This document shows positions 8,540-16,840 of a stretch of 35,462 nt of DNA, piece by piece. The translations under genes and the position numbers were made by a program. How positions within the stretch are numbered: position 1 is the first letter of the stretch; every line of letters begins with the position of its first letter. The notes under the pieces are model-generated. The model ran no database searches. It was not told the origin of the DNA and saw only the letters and a program-made list of their open reading frames with translations. Source of the stretch: Stenotrophomonas sp. PS02298 (GTDB lineage: Bacteria > Pseudomonadota > Gammaproteobacteria > Xanthomonadales > Xanthomonadaceae); contig NZ_JASCOR010000030.1 in the NCBI RefSeq assembly GCF_029959445.1, positions 1 to 35,462 on the forward strand, read 5' to 3'.

Positions 8540-8773
8540 CGCTGTACTCCTTGTGGCTTGGTCATTGATCGGCTGGCTATCCCGCCGGTCAGATCAGTGT
8601 TCCGCGCCACATGAATCCAGAATATCCGGGGCGGGTTCAGCAAACAGCCAGCCAACCACCCGGGCCCTTGTAGGAAAAGTCCTACAAAAATTCACTGATG
8701 AAACCGTCGCCAGCCCGATTAACAAGGGAGCGGCGTAGAATGGTTGCACCTGACATTGCTATCGGAGATCCAG

Positions 8774-10267
8774 ATGGACAGCGCCAAGATCGGCCAATTT
8801 CTCAGCGACAAGTGGGACAACGACATCGTCCCGCAATTGGTCGATTACATCCGTATCCCCAACAAGTCGCCGATGTTCGACGCCAACTGGGTCGCCAACG
8901 GCTACATGGAGCAGGCCGTCACCCTGATGGAAAGCTGGGCCAAGGCGCAGACCATTCCCGGCCTGCAGGTCGAGGTGGTTCGCCTGGAAGGCCGCACTCC
9001 GCTGCTGTTCCTGGAAATCCCGGCCACCGGCCCGGAAACCGGCGATGACACCGTGCTGCTCTACGGCCACCTGGACAAGCAGCCGGAAATGACCGGCTGG
9101 GACGACGACCTCGGCCCGTGGATTCCGGTGCTGCGCGGCGACAAGCTGTACGGTCGCGGCGGCGCTGATGACGGCTACGCCATCTTCGGCTCGCTGGCCG
9201 CGGTGCTGGCGCTGCAGGAACAAGGCCTGCCGCACGCCCGCTGCGTGATCCTGATCGAAGCCTGTGAGGAATCCGGCTCCTACGATCTGCCGGCTTACGT
9301 CGACCATCTGGCCGAGCGCATTGGCCAGCCGTCGCTGGTGGTCTGCCTGGATTCGGGCTGCGCCAACTACGACCAGCTGTGGTGCACCACCTCGCTGCGC
9401 GGCCTGACCGGCGGCAACTTCACCGTCAAGGTGCTCAACGAAGGCGTGCACTCCGGTGATGCCTCCGGTGTGGTGCCGTCCAGCTTCCGCCTGCTGCGCC
9501 AGCTGCTGTCGCGCATCGAGGACGAGAACACCGGCCGCATCCTGCTGGAAGGACTGCACACTGAAATCCCGGCCGAGCGCCTGGAACAGGCCAAGCGCGC
9601 TGCCGACGTGGTCGATACCGCCATCTTCGACAAGTTCCCGCTGGTCGACGGTCTCAAGCCGATGAGCGATGAGCTGACCGAGCTGGTCCTCAACCGCACC
9701 TGGCGCCCAGCCCTGTCGGTGACCGGCATCGGCGGCATGCCGCCGCTGGAATCGGCCGGCAACGTGCTGCGTCCGGAAACCTCGGTGAAGCTGTCGCTGC
9801 GCCTGCCGCCGACCGCCAATGGCAAGGCCTGCGGCGAGCTGCTGAAGGAAGCCCTGCTGCGTGATCCGCCGAACGGCGCCCACGTCAGCCTGGACCTGGA
9901 AAAAGCCTCCACCGGCTGGAACGCACCGGCGATGGCGCCGTGGCTGGAGCAGTCCATCGACGCCGCCAGCCAGGCCTTCTTCGGCAAGCCGGCGATGTAC
10001 ATGGGCGAAGGCGGCTCGATCCCGTTCATGGGCATGCTGGGCGAGAAGTTCCCAGGTGCGCAGTTCATGATCACCGGCGTGCTCGGTCCGCATTCCAATG
10101 CACACGGCCCGAACGAGTTCCTGCACATCCCGATGGGCAAGCGCGTCACCTCCTGCGTGTCCAAGGTGCTGTTCGACCACCACGCCGCCAGCCTGCGTGG
10201 CGAAACCAGCGGTTCGCCGGTGGCCGCCGACAGCGGCACCCGTCACGGTGGCCACGGCTGCTGCTGA
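8774..10267 (+). CDS. M20-family metallopeptidase (dipeptidase/carboxypeptidase)
   Basis: A 497-residue zinc-dependent exopeptidase, probably cytoplasmic because no signal peptide is visible. Catalytic features are in order: GHLD with His99 and Asp101; GGADD with metal-bridging Asp132; and EACEES with Glu165/Glu166 (general base and ligand). A dimerisation lid follows, with LNEGVHSGDASGVVPSS (about 232-248), and a metal-binding C-terminal half with a GPHSNAHGPNE motif. I chose ATG at 8774, with GGAG 8 bases upstream, over an in-frame TTG at 8744. The C-terminus is unusual, ending in a His/Gly-rich tail with two Cys (HGGHGCC). Substrate is probably short peptides; specificity is not predictable. 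Confidence 0.92.
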   Translation: MDSAKIGQFLSDKWDNDIVPQLVDYIRIPNKSPMFDANWVANGYMEQAVTLMESWAKAQTIPGLQVEVVRLEGRTPLLFLEIPATGPETGDDTVLLYGHLDKQPEMTGWDDDLGPWIPVLRGDKLYGRGGADDGYAIFGSLAAVLALQEQGLPHARCVILIEACEESGSYDLPAYVDHLAERIGQPSLVVCLDSGCANYDQLWCTTSLRGLTGGNFTVKVLNEGVHSGDASGVVPSSFRLLRQLLSRIEDENTGRILLEGLHTEIPAERLEQAKRAADVVDTAIFDKFPLVDGLKPMSDELTELVLNRTWRPALSVTGIGGMPPLESAGNVLRPETSVKLSLRLPPTANGKACGELLKEALLRDPPNGAHVSLDLEKASTGWNAPAMAPWLEQSIDAASQAFFGKPAMYMGEGGSIPFMGMLGEKFPGAQFMITGVLGPHSNAHGPNEFLHIPMGKRVTSCVSKVLFDHHAASLRGETSGSPVAADSGTRHGGHGCC

Positions 10268-10310
10268 TCGGTCCGACGTTGTTGGTCGGATGTTGATGGT
10301 TTGATGACGA

Positions 10311-10341
10311 ACGCAGCCTGGCCTTGCTAGGCTGCGTTTTT
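10311..10341 (+). terminator. Rho-independent terminator after the M20 peptidase
   Basis: ACGCAGCCT (10311-10319) pairs with AGGCTGCGT (10329-10337) across a 9-base loop, followed by a T-run to 10341. It separates the peptidase from the small membrane-protein gene that begins 20 bases later. Confidence 0.85.
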
Positions 10342-10360
10342 CTCAGGCACGGGCAAGAAC

Positions 10361-10633
10361 ATGAGCGGACTGTTTGGCAGCGACAGCTGGCTGTACATCA
10401 TCCTGATCGGCTTCTTCGTAGGCCTGCTCGGGCGCTTCTTCATGCCCGGCAACAACCGTATGGGCTGCCTGCTGACCATCGTGCTCGGCGTTGCTGGTGC
10501 GGTATTCGCCGGTTGGTTCGGCCGTGAGATGGGTTGGTATGCCGCCGGTCAGCCGGCCGGCTTCATCGGCGCCATCATTGGCGCGATCGCCCTGCTGGCA
10601 CTGCTGCGCCTGGTCAGCGGCGGCAAGCGCTGA
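10361..10633 (+). CDS. GlsB/YeaQ/YmgE-family small membrane protein
   Basis: A 90-residue inner-membrane protein with three hydrophobic segments (about 10-27, 34-52 and 62-84) and the glycine-rich pattern of the transglycosylase-associated family (PF04226): GFFVGLLGRFFMPG near the N-terminus and GFIGAIIGAIALLALLRL at the end. Members are often stress-induced; the molecular function is unknown. It stands alone between a terminator and amgK, about 46 bases before the latter. Confidence 0.88.
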   Translation: MSGLFGSDSWLYIILIGFFVGLLGRFFMPGNNRMGCLLTIVLGVAGAVFAGWFGREMGWYAAGQPAGFIGAIIGAIALLALLRLVSGGKR

Positions 10634-10679
10634 CTCCATCCCAACGGCGCCTGCGGGCGCCGCTTCACTTGTAGTGTCC

Positions 10680-11690
10680 ATGAACGATCCCGCTTCCGAT
10701 CCGCTGCGCGCCCAACAACGCCTGCAGTGGACCTGCACCGCACTCGGCGACCCTGCCACCACGCTTGAACGTGCATCGGTCGATGCCGGTTTCCGCAGTT
10801 ATTGGCGCAGCACCAGCGCACGCGGCAGCCACATCGTGATGGACTCACCGCCCGGGTTGGAAGATGTACGCCCCTGGCTGCGCATGCACGACCTGCTGGA
10901 AACCAACAGCGTGCGTGTACCGCAGGTGCTGGCGCGCGATGTCGACAACGGCTTCCTGCTGTTGGAAGACCTGGGCGGCCCTACCTTGGCTCGCTTCATC
11001 ACTGACGACACCGCCGATGCGTGGTTCGACGCCAGCTTCGCGCAGTTGATTCGTCTGCAGTCGATTCCGGTGCCCGAAGGCATGGGCGCGTTCGGCGAGG
11101 CACTGCTGCAGCGTGATGCTGGCCTGTTTGAAGAGTGGTTCGTGCAACGCCACCTCGGCCTGAGCTTGGACTGCGGCGAAAGCGAGCAGTTGCAACTGGC
11201 GCAACGGCGCCTGATGGACAACGCGCTTAACCAACCGCAGGTACTGACCCACCGCGACTTCATGCCGCGCAACCTGATGCCGGTTGATGGAGGCCCTGCT
11301 GTGCTGGACTTCCAGGATCTGGTCAGCGGTCCGATTGCCTATGATCCGGCCAGTCTGTTCAAGGACGCCTTCCTGAGCTGGCCGCTGGAAAAAGTGGACG
11401 CCTGGCTTGCGCGCTACCACGCACAGGCACTGGCCGCCGGCCTGCCGGTGCGGCCGTGGCCGCAGTTCCTGCGCGACGCCGACTGGATGGGCGTGCAGCG
11501 CCATCTGAAGATCCTCGGCATCTTCGTGCGTCTGCGTGATCGCGACGGCAAGGGCCATTACTTCGAAGACGCACCGCGTTTCATTCGCTACCTGGATGAG
11601 GTGTTGCCGCGCTATCCGGAGCTGGCGCCGCTGCAGGATCTGTTCGAGCGCCGCCTCAAGCCGGCAATGGCCACCAAGGCTTCCGCATGA
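10680..11690 (+). CDS. amgK: N-acetylmuramate/N-acetylglucosamine kinase AmgK
   Basis: A 336-residue cytoplasmic sugar kinase with the aminoglycoside-phosphotransferase fold. It phosphorylates the anomeric C1 of N-acetylmuramic acid (and GlcNAc) released during peptidoglycan turnover. Visible motifs are the LLLEDLGG hinge (93-100), the catalytic loop HRDFMPRNLM (His191, Asp193, Asn198) and the metal-binding Asp210 in VLDFQD. Length matches the family. The chosen ATG at 10680 removes an N-terminal extension that overlaps the preceding gene. Its stop overlaps the murU start by ATGA, the classic amgK-murU pair that bypasses de novo UDP-MurNAc synthesis. Confidence 0.93.
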   Translation: MNDPASDPLRAQQRLQWTCTALGDPATTLERASVDAGFRSYWRSTSARGSHIVMDSPPGLEDVRPWLRMHDLLETNSVRVPQVLARDVDNGFLLLEDLGGPTLARFITDDTADAWFDASFAQLIRLQSIPVPEGMGAFGEALLQRDAGLFEEWFVQRHLGLSLDCGESEQLQLAQRRLMDNALNQPQVLTHRDFMPRNLMPVDGGPAVLDFQDLVSGPIAYDPASLFKDAFLSWPLEKVDAWLARYHAQALAAGLPVRPWPQFLRDADWMGVQRHLKILGIFVRLRDRDGKGHYFEDAPRFIRYLDEVLPRYPELAPLQDLFERRLKPAMATKASA

Positions 11691-12388
11691 AGGCCTTGAT
11701 CTTCGCCGCCGGGCTGGGCGAGCGCATGCGCCCGCTTACCGATCACACGCCCAAGCCGTTGTTGGCCGTGGCCGGTGTGCCACTGATCGAATGGCACCTG
11801 CAGCGCCTCGCCGCGCTGGACATCGCCGATGTGGTGGTCAACACCAGCTGGCTGGCCACGCAGTTTCCGGAAAAGCTCGGCGATGGCAGTCGCTGGAACC
11901 TGCGCCTGCATTACCTGTACGAAGGCCCGGTGCCGCTGGAAACCGGCGGCGGCATGCACAACGCGCTGCCGTTGCTCGGCGATGCGCCGTTCCTGGCGGT
12001 CAATGGCGACATCTGGAGCGACTTCGACTTCGCCGATCTTCCGCGCGAACCGAAGGGCAATGCGCACCTGGTCATGGTCGACAATCCACTGCAGCACCCT
12101 CGTGGTGATTTCATTCTTGAAGCCGATGGCCTGCTGCACGACAACGGCGAACAAGCACGGTTGACCTTTGCCGGCATCGGCATATATCGACCGCAGCTGC
12201 TGCAGAACTGGCAGACCGTGATTGGCGATGCCGATGGCAGCACGGAAACACCGCCGCGCTTCAAGCTCGCTCCCTTGTTGCGCGCGGCGATGGCCAACAA
12301 TGCGATCAGCGGCCAGCACCACCGCGGCCGCTGGACCGACGTAGGCACCCCCGAGCGCCTGCAGCAGCTGGAATCCCAGCTGTTGTAG
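11687..12388 (+). CDS. murU: N-acetylmuramate-1-phosphate uridylyltransferase MurU
   Basis: A 233-residue nucleotidyltransferase that makes UDP-MurNAc from MurNAc-1-phosphate and UTP. The N-terminal nucleotide-binding signature FAAGLGERMRPLTDHTPKPL (6-25) is intact. LETGGGM (about 85-91) and VNGDIWSDFD (about 105-114), with the metal-binding Asp, follow. It is translationally coupled to amgK. Together they feed recycled MurNAc back below the MurA/MurB steps, which in pseudomonads lowers fosfomycin sensitivity. The stop codon TAG is part of the GTAG head of a REP element (12385-12409). Confidence 0.94.
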   Translation: MKALIFAAGLGERMRPLTDHTPKPLLAVAGVPLIEWHLQRLAALDIADVVVNTSWLATQFPEKLGDGSRWNLRLHYLYEGPVPLETGGGMHNALPLLGDAPFLAVNGDIWSDFDFADLPREPKGNAHLVMVDNPLQHPRGDFILEADGLLHDNGEQARLTFAGIGIYRPQLLQNWQTVIGDADGSTETPPRFKLAPLLRAAMANNAISGQHHRGRWTDVGTPERLQQLESQLL

Positions 12389-12409
12389 GAGCGGCGTAAG
12401 CCGCGAAGC
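12385..12409 (+). repeat. REP element (GTAGGAGCGGC family), unit 1
   Basis: GTAG head, then GAGCGGCGTAAGCCGC with a self-complementary core GCGGC/GCCGC, ending CGAAGC. It is paired in inverted orientation with 12475-12499. Its GTAG contains the murU stop codon. The 23 bases 12387-12409 are identical to 35338-35360. Confidence 0.88.
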
Positions 12410-12433
12410 CAACGAAGGTTCCGACCAGGAGAA

Positions 12434-12458
12434 ACCTGCAATTGCAGGTCTTTTTGTT
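12434..12458 (+). terminator. Terminator hairpin inside the first REP doublet
   Basis: ACCTGCAATTGCAGGT (12434-12449) is a perfect palindrome followed by CTTTTTGTTT. It lies midway between REP units 1 and 2 and should end the amgK-murU transcript. Confidence 0.75.
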
Positions 12459-12474
12459 TACGGATGCGATACCA

Positions 12475-12499
12475 GTTTCGCGGCTGACGCCGCTCCTAC
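12475..12499 (-). repeat. REP element, unit 2 (inverted)
   Basis: GTTTCGCGGC then TGACGCCGCTCCTAC, the inverted form of unit 1 with the CTAC end at 12496-12499. With unit 1 it forms a BIME-like doublet around a terminator hairpin. Confidence 0.85.
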
Positions 12500-12523
12500 A
12501 AGAGCTGCGTCCACCAGTTGTTT

Positions 12524-12548
12524 GTGGGAGCGGTATAAACCGCGAAGC
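12524..12548 (+). repeat. REP element, unit 3
   Basis: GTGGGAGCGG then TATAAACCGCGAAGC. The head is GTGG rather than GTAG and the core is slightly diverged, with compensating arms GCGG/CCGC. It opens the second doublet. Confidence 0.83.
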
Positions 12549-12564
12549 CGCTGAAAGCTCGGAT

Positions 12565-12594
12565 AAAAAAATGCCTGCAATCGCAGGCATTTTT
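12565..12594. terminator. Bidirectional terminator hairpin inside the second REP doublet
   Basis: ATGCCTGC (12571-12578) pairs with GCAGGCAT (12583-12590) over an AATC loop. Six A lie on the left and TTTT on the right, so it can work on both strands, for murU read-through and for the hda operon. Confidence 0.82.
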
Positions 12595-12613
12595 GTATGT
12601 GGACGCGGCACCA

Positions 12614-12638
12614 GCTTCGCGGCTCACGCCGCTCCCAC
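12614..12638 (-). repeat. REP element, unit 4 (inverted)
   Basis: GCTTCGCGGC then TCACGCCGCTCCCAC, the inverted partner of unit 3. It carries the same A-to-G head change (CCAC for CTAC), so units 3 and 4 form a matched sub-type. Confidence 0.85.
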
Positions 12639-12665
12639 AAGAGCCAAAAGGCCAAAATCCAGCTC

Positions 12666-13367
12666 TCAACCCGGCCCGTTCTCCAGCACCCGTTTCAGGA
12701 ACGGCACGGTAATCCGCTTCTTTGCCGCCAGCGATTCGCGGTCCAGCCGCTCCAACAAGGTCACCAGTCCGCTCAGGTCACGGCCGGTGCGGGTCAGCAA
12801 CCAGTCCAGCGTCGCCTCATCCATCACCAGCCCACGGCGCACCGAACGTTCGCGCAGCACGGCGCCACGGCCTTCGGCATCCAGCGGCTCCAGGGTGATG
12901 CGGCTGCACTGCGACAGACGCGAGCGCAGGTCCGGCAACACCAACCCCAGGCCATCAGGCGGCAGCCGCGAGGTATAGATCACAGTCACGTCGGCAGCGC
13001 GCGCGCGGTTGTGGAACTCGAACAAGGTGATTTCCTGTTCGCGTCGACCGGCGACATATTCCAGCCCGTCCAGCGCCAGCACGTCGTGCCCTTCCAGCGC
13101 TTCCAAGGCGTCCTGCAGGCGCGTACCGGCCGCCTGCAGTGGCAGGTACGCAGGGCGACGCCCGGCCTGCAATGCAGCCGCGCAAGTGGCCAGGGCCAGG
13201 TGCGTCTTGCCGGTAGCACCGGCACCCACCAGATAGATCCAATCCTGGCTACCGCCATTGGCAACGGCACGCAACTGCGGCAGCGCGCCTTCCGGCGCAC
13301 CGATGAATGTTTCAAAGCGCTGGTCTGGCGGGTAACGCAAGGCCAGCGGTAACTGCGGCACACTCAC
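12666..13367 (-). CDS. hda: DnaA regulatory inactivator Hda
   Basis: A 233-residue AAA+ protein that, bound to the DNA-loaded sliding clamp, stimulates ATP hydrolysis by DnaA and so limits re-initiation. The N-terminus has the clamp-binding motif QLPLAL (5-10). The Walker A motif GAGATGKT is at 48-55, a Walker B-like LALDGLEYV at about 95-103, and a DLRSRL segment with the Box VII arginine near residue 148-153. Length matches Hda (about 230) and there is no C-terminal DnaA DNA-binding domain. It is the last gene of a three-gene minus operon and overlaps the upstream membrane-protein gene by 4 bases. Confidence 0.93.
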   Translation of the reverse strand: MSVPQLPLALRYPPDQRFETFIGAPEGALPQLRAVANGGSQDWIYLVGAGATGKTHLALATCAAALQAGRRPAYLPLQAAGTRLQDALEALEGHDVLALDGLEYVAGRREQEITLFEFHNRARAADVTVIYTSRLPPDGLGLVLPDLRSRLSQCSRITLEPLDAEGRGAVLRERSVRRGLVMDEATLDWLLTRTGRDLSGLVTLLERLDRESLAAKKRITVPFLKRVLENGPG

Positions 13368-14539
13368 TTAGGTTCTACATCCTTCGACACGATGCTCAGA
13401 TCCGCCGGCACCTGAGCGTTGCGCGGATCCAACACAATCGTCGGCCCGTGGCCGGCATACAACTCACTTTGGCGATAACGCTGGTGCGCATAGCGCAACA
13501 ACACGTTGATCACCGCCGCCGCTGGCAAAGCCAACAGCATTCCCAGGAAGCCAAACAACTGGCCACCCGCCATCACCGCGAAAATCACCGCAACCGGGTG
13601 CAGGCCAATTTTGTCACCGACGATACGCGGGGTCAGCACATAGCTTTCCAGCAACTGGCCGACCGTGAAGACCACGCCAACCAGCACCAGCAACTGCAGG
13701 TCAAAGCCCTGCGATTGCACCAGTGCCGCCAGCACCGCCATCACCACGCCGGTGGTTGCCCCCAGGTAGGGGATGAAACTGATCAAGCCAGCAACCAGGC
13801 CGATCAGCAGGCCCAGGTTCAGGCCCACGAGGGTGAGGCCCGCGGCATACACGATACCCAGCGCGATCATCACCACGATCTGGCCGCGGATGAAGGCACC
13901 CAGCACGTCATTGGACTCACGCGCCAGACGCGACACCACCTCGATATGGTTGCGCGGGATCATCGATGCAACCCGCTCGACCAACTTGTCCCAGTCGCGC
14001 AGGAAGTAATAAGCCAGGATCGGCAACAAGGCCAGGTTGATCACCCAGGCCACCATCGCAAAACCCGAGCGCGACACGTAGCCAAAGAACGTGGTGGCAA
14101 CGCCGCCGGCCTGCTGCCAGTGGCTGCGCACCCATTCAAACAAGCGACCAGGATCCAGCCAGGCCATGATTTCCAGGCCGGATTTCTGCTCAAGCCACGG
14201 AATCGCGGTATTCATCAGCCAGTCCTGCCCTTGGGGCAAGGCGGTGACCAGGGTAATGATCTGGCGCTGTATCAAAGGCACCAGGATCAGCAGCGCCAAA
14301 GCCAGCAGCAGGATCATCAACACGAACACCAGCACCACCGCGGTGTTGCGCGAACGGCCGCTTTCTTCCAGCCGGTCCACCAGTGGGTCGCCCAGCCACG
14401 CCAGCATCAAGGCGACCACGAACGGGGTCAGCACTGGTGCCAGCAGCCACATCACCCACAGCCCGAAGGCACTGAGCACCACCCACTTGAGGCGGCGCAG
14501 GAACAGCGCGATTTCCATTTCCGCTGTATCAGTACTCAT
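13364..14539 (-). CDS. AI-2E/PerM-family membrane transporter-like protein
   Basis: A 391-residue inner-membrane protein with about 7-8 membrane spans and a central hydrophilic region (about 95-175), the layout of the PF01594 family (YdiK, PerM, TqsA). Typical late segments are LIGLVAGLISFIPYLGA and a following glycine-rich helix. Members have been linked to autoinducer-2 export or sodium/proton exchange, but most are uncharacterised; the substrate is unknown. It overlaps the upstream DUF2066 gene by 4 bases and hda by 4 bases, an arrangement common next to purM in gammaproteobacteria. Confidence 0.9.
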   Translation of the reverse strand: MSTDTAEMEIALFLRRLKWVVLSAFGLWVMWLLAPVLTPFVVALMLAWLGDPLVDRLEESGRSRNTAVVLVFVLMILLLALALLILVPLIQRQIITLVTALPQGQDWLMNTAIPWLEQKSGLEIMAWLDPGRLFEWVRSHWQQAGGVATTFFGYVSRSGFAMVAWVINLALLPILAYYFLRDWDKLVERVASMIPRNHIEVVSRLARESNDVLGAFIRGQIVVMIALGIVYAAGLTLVGLNLGLLIGLVAGLISFIPYLGATTGVVMAVLAALVQSQGFDLQLLVLVGVVFTVGQLLESYVLTPRIVGDKIGLHPVAVIFAVMAGGQLFGFLGMLLALPAAAVINVLLRYAHQRYRQSELYAGHGPTIVLDPRNAQVPADLSIVSKDVEPK

Positions 14540-15672
14540 CGAATGCGGTACTCCGCGCGGCGGCTGCCGCTGTTCTGATCCGTCGATGCATCCGCATCAC
14601 CATCGTCCACCGCACCCACTGGCTGCAAGGCGGCATCGCGCCCCAGCATACGGTTGAAGCCGGGCAGGCCGCTCATCAGTTCGACATCCAGCTCAAGGCG
14701 GTCGCCCGAGGCCTGGATCGGGGTGATGGCCTTCACCACCGCCACGCTCTGCAAGGTGGCCGCCAGGCGCAGATAATCATCCGCGCTGCGGATACCACTG
14801 ACCACGATCCGATAAACACCGGCGGCACCACCGACCGGCGCCTTGGCATAACGCCGCACCAGCGCATCGGCGGCACCATCGGCACCGGCCATCATCGCCC
14901 GCCGGGCATCGGCGTCGTTGGTGGTCCACTTGGACAGTTCACGGCCATTGTCGACAAACACCCAGTCCGCAACCCAGCCGCCACCCTTGCCACGGTACAA
15001 CTTGCCGATCAGCTGCATTGGCGGCGAATAGCGCGATGAGGCGCGCGCGACCGCAGCGGTGTCCTGGCGCCAGATCGCCCCAACCAGGGCTTGTTCAGCC
15101 GCGCCGCCGGCAGGCAGGCCCAGCTTGAAGCCACGTTCAACCGCCCGGTCCAGCAATGGCCGCGCCGCATTGGACTGCGGTACACCGACCAGGCGTGGAC
15201 CGCTGCCATCATCGATGGCCAGCCAGACCACCGGCTTGGGTCGTGGCTGCGGCCATACCGGCAACCCCAGCGCCGCTACCAGCCCGTCGACGTCATCCTG
15301 GCGGAAGCGCGCCACCAGCATGGTCCGGAAGCTAGGTGCGCCACTGGCGCTGACGCTTTGATCCTGCCGGTAGTCGTAACTCTCGGCCATGTCCTTGGCG
15401 CTGCGCAGGGCCTGCGCCACGCCCGGCCGCGCCAGCACGCTGCGGTCCCCGGACAGCTTGGCCAGCACCGCGCCCAGCGCGCGCGCCAGCCCACCATTGC
15501 GATCGGCCTCGCTTTGGCTGTTGACCGGTACCTCGGCCTCATAGGCACTGCTGGCGCCAGCCACGTCCCCTTCGGTACGCATGCTGGACGACTGTGCCTG
15601 CACCAACGAAATTGGCAGGCAGAGCGCCAGAAACAGGATTGTGACCAGGCTGCGGCGCATTGAAATTTCCAT
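14536..15672 (-). CDS. Exported DUF2066-domain protein
   Basis: A 378-residue protein (374 if the second ATG, at 15660, is used; that one has GGAA at a better distance). A signal peptide ends near LVQAQ. The body matches the DUF2066 pattern: alternating short strand and helix segments with LARALGAVLAKLSGD early and WLAIDDGSGPRLVGVP in the middle. The C-terminal 30 residues are acidic and low-complexity. The function is unknown; it is periplasmic by signal peptide. It is the first gene of the operon with the PerM-like gene and hda, divergent from purM across a short promoter region. Confidence 0.85.
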   Translation of the reverse strand: MEISMRRSLVTILFLALCLPISLVQAQSSSMRTEGDVAGASSAYEAEVPVNSQSEADRNGGLARALGAVLAKLSGDRSVLARPGVAQALRSAKDMAESYDYRQDQSVSASGAPSFRTMLVARFRQDDVDGLVAALGLPVWPQPRPKPVVWLAIDDGSGPRLVGVPQSNAARPLLDRAVERGFKLGLPAGGAAEQALVGAIWRQDTAAVARASSRYSPPMQLIGKLYRGKGGGWVADWVFVDNGRELSKWTTNDADARRAMMAGADGAADALVRRYAKAPVGGAAGVYRIVVSGIRSADDYLRLAATLQSVAVVKAITPIQASGDRLELDVELMSGLPGFNRMLGRDAALQPVGAVDDGDADASTDQNSGSRRAEYRIR

Positions 15673-15733
15673 TGCTCGACGATTCCGGAGGGAATTGTTG
15701 CCCGAATGGGGCCTTCACGCCAACGTGGCCTGT

Positions 15734-15739
15734 TAAAAT
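15734..15739 (+). promoter_or_regulatory. Candidate -10 element of purM
   Basis: TAAAAT, an AT-rich island in otherwise GC-rich sequence, 18 bases before the first GTG. No good -35 hexamer is seen at 16-18 bases (TTCACG lies 14 bases upstream). Confidence 0.3.
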
Positions 15740-15757
15740 CGACCGTTCACCCCGCCA

Positions 15758-16828
15758 GTGCAGCCGCCAGTGACCAGCCCCTCGACCTCTGCCAACTCCC
15801 CCCTGACCTACCGTGACGCCGGTGTCGACATCGACGCGGGCAACGAACTGGTCGAGCGTATCAAGCCGCTGGTAAAGCGCAGCTTCCGCCCGGAGGTGAT
15901 GGGCGGACTGGGTGGCTTCGGCGCCCTGTTCGACCTCTCCAACAAGTACCGCGAGCCGGTATTGGTCTCCGGCACCGACGGCGTCGGCACCAAGCTGAAG
16001 CTGGCACAACAGCTTGGCCGCCACGACACCATCGGCATCGATCTGGTCGCGATGTGCGTCAACGACGTGCTGGTACAGGGTGCTGAGCCCTTGTTCTTCC
16101 TGGATTATTTCGCCACCGGCAAGCTCGACATCGACACCGCCGCGGCCGTGGTCGGCGGCATCGCCAATGGCTGCACCGAGGCCGGCTGCGCGCTGATCGG
16201 CGGCGAAACCGCTGAAATGCCCGACATGTACGCCCCGGGCGAGTACGACCTGGCCGGCTTCACCGTCGCCGGCGTCGAGAAGAGCGAGCTGAAGGACGGC
16301 TCGGCCGTTGCCCTCGGCGACGTGCTGATCGGCATTGCCTCCTCCGGTCCGCACTCCAACGGGTATTCGCTGGTCCGTCGCATCTATGAACGTGCCGGCA
16401 GCCCGGCCGATCTGGTGCTGGAAAACGGCGTGAAGCTGGTCGATGCGCTGATGGCGCCGACCCGCCTGTACGTCAAGCCGATCCTGTCGCTGCTCAAGAC
16501 CCACGGCGCCGCCGTGCACGGCATGGCCCACGTCACCGGCGGCGGCCTGACCGAAAACATCATCCGCGTGGTGCCGGAAGGCCTGGGCCTGACCATCGAC
16601 GCCAGCAGCTGGCCGCTGCCGCCGGTGTTCCAGTGGCTGCAGCGCGAAGGCAATGTGGCCGACAGCGAGATGTGGCGCACCTTCAACTGCGGCATCGGCT
16701 TCGTGCTGCTGGTGCCGGCCGACCAGGTCGCTGCCATCAACGCCACGCTGGACTCGTTGGAACTGGCGCATTGGCAGATTGGCGAAGTGGTCGCTGAAAA
16801 CGGCGCCGAACGCGTCCACATCGGCTGA
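15758..16828 (+). CDS. purM: Phosphoribosylformylglycinamidine cyclo-ligase (AIR synthetase)
   Basis: It catalyses ATP-dependent closure of the imidazole ring in purine synthesis. 356 residues, with [13 protein letters not shown] (about 70-82) and [20 protein letters not shown] (about 149-168) as family signatures and a conserved glycine-rich [13 protein letters not shown] near the C-terminal half. The start is GTG: either 15758 or 15770 (352 residues). Neither has a clear ribosome site, and a TAAAAT at 15734-15739 would put the transcript start close by, so the message may have a very short leader. It is followed by a DUF2238 gene and purN. Confidence 0.94.
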   Translation: MQPPVTSPSTSANSPLTYRDAGVDIDAGNELVERIKPLVKRSFRPEVMGGLGGFGALFDLSNKYREPVLVSGTDGVGTKLKLAQQLGRHDTIGIDLVAMCVNDVLVQGAEPLFFLDYFATGKLDIDTAAAVVGGIANGCTEAGCALIGGETAEMPDMYAPGEYDLAGFTVAGVEKSELKDGSAVALGDVLIGIASSGPHSNGYSLVRRIYERAGSPADLVLENGVKLVDALMAPTRLYVKPILSLLKTHGAAVHGMAHVTGGGLTENIIRVVPEGLGLTIDASSWPLPPVFQWLQREGNVADSEMWRTFNCGIGFVLLVPADQVAAINATLDSLELAHWQIGEVVAENGAERVHIG

Positions 16829-16840
16829 GCCAACGCCTAC

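Noticed and set aside
8736..8757. Sigma-54 promoter before the M20 peptidase (TGG...TTGC)
   Set aside because: The GG to GC distance is wrong for a -24/-12 element.
8759..10255. A 498-codon open frame opposite the M20 peptidase
   Set aside because: It mirrors the peptidase codons in a GC-rich genome; the plus strand has the complete catalytic motifs.
12385..12638. Possible CRISPR array because of four related repeats of 25 bases
   Set aside because: The repeats are palindromic and alternate in orientation, spacers are unequal and contain terminators; these are REP doublets.
13307..14578. A 423-codon plus frame opposite the PerM-like gene
   Set aside because: Gln/His-rich composition typical of an antisense shadow of membrane-protein codons.
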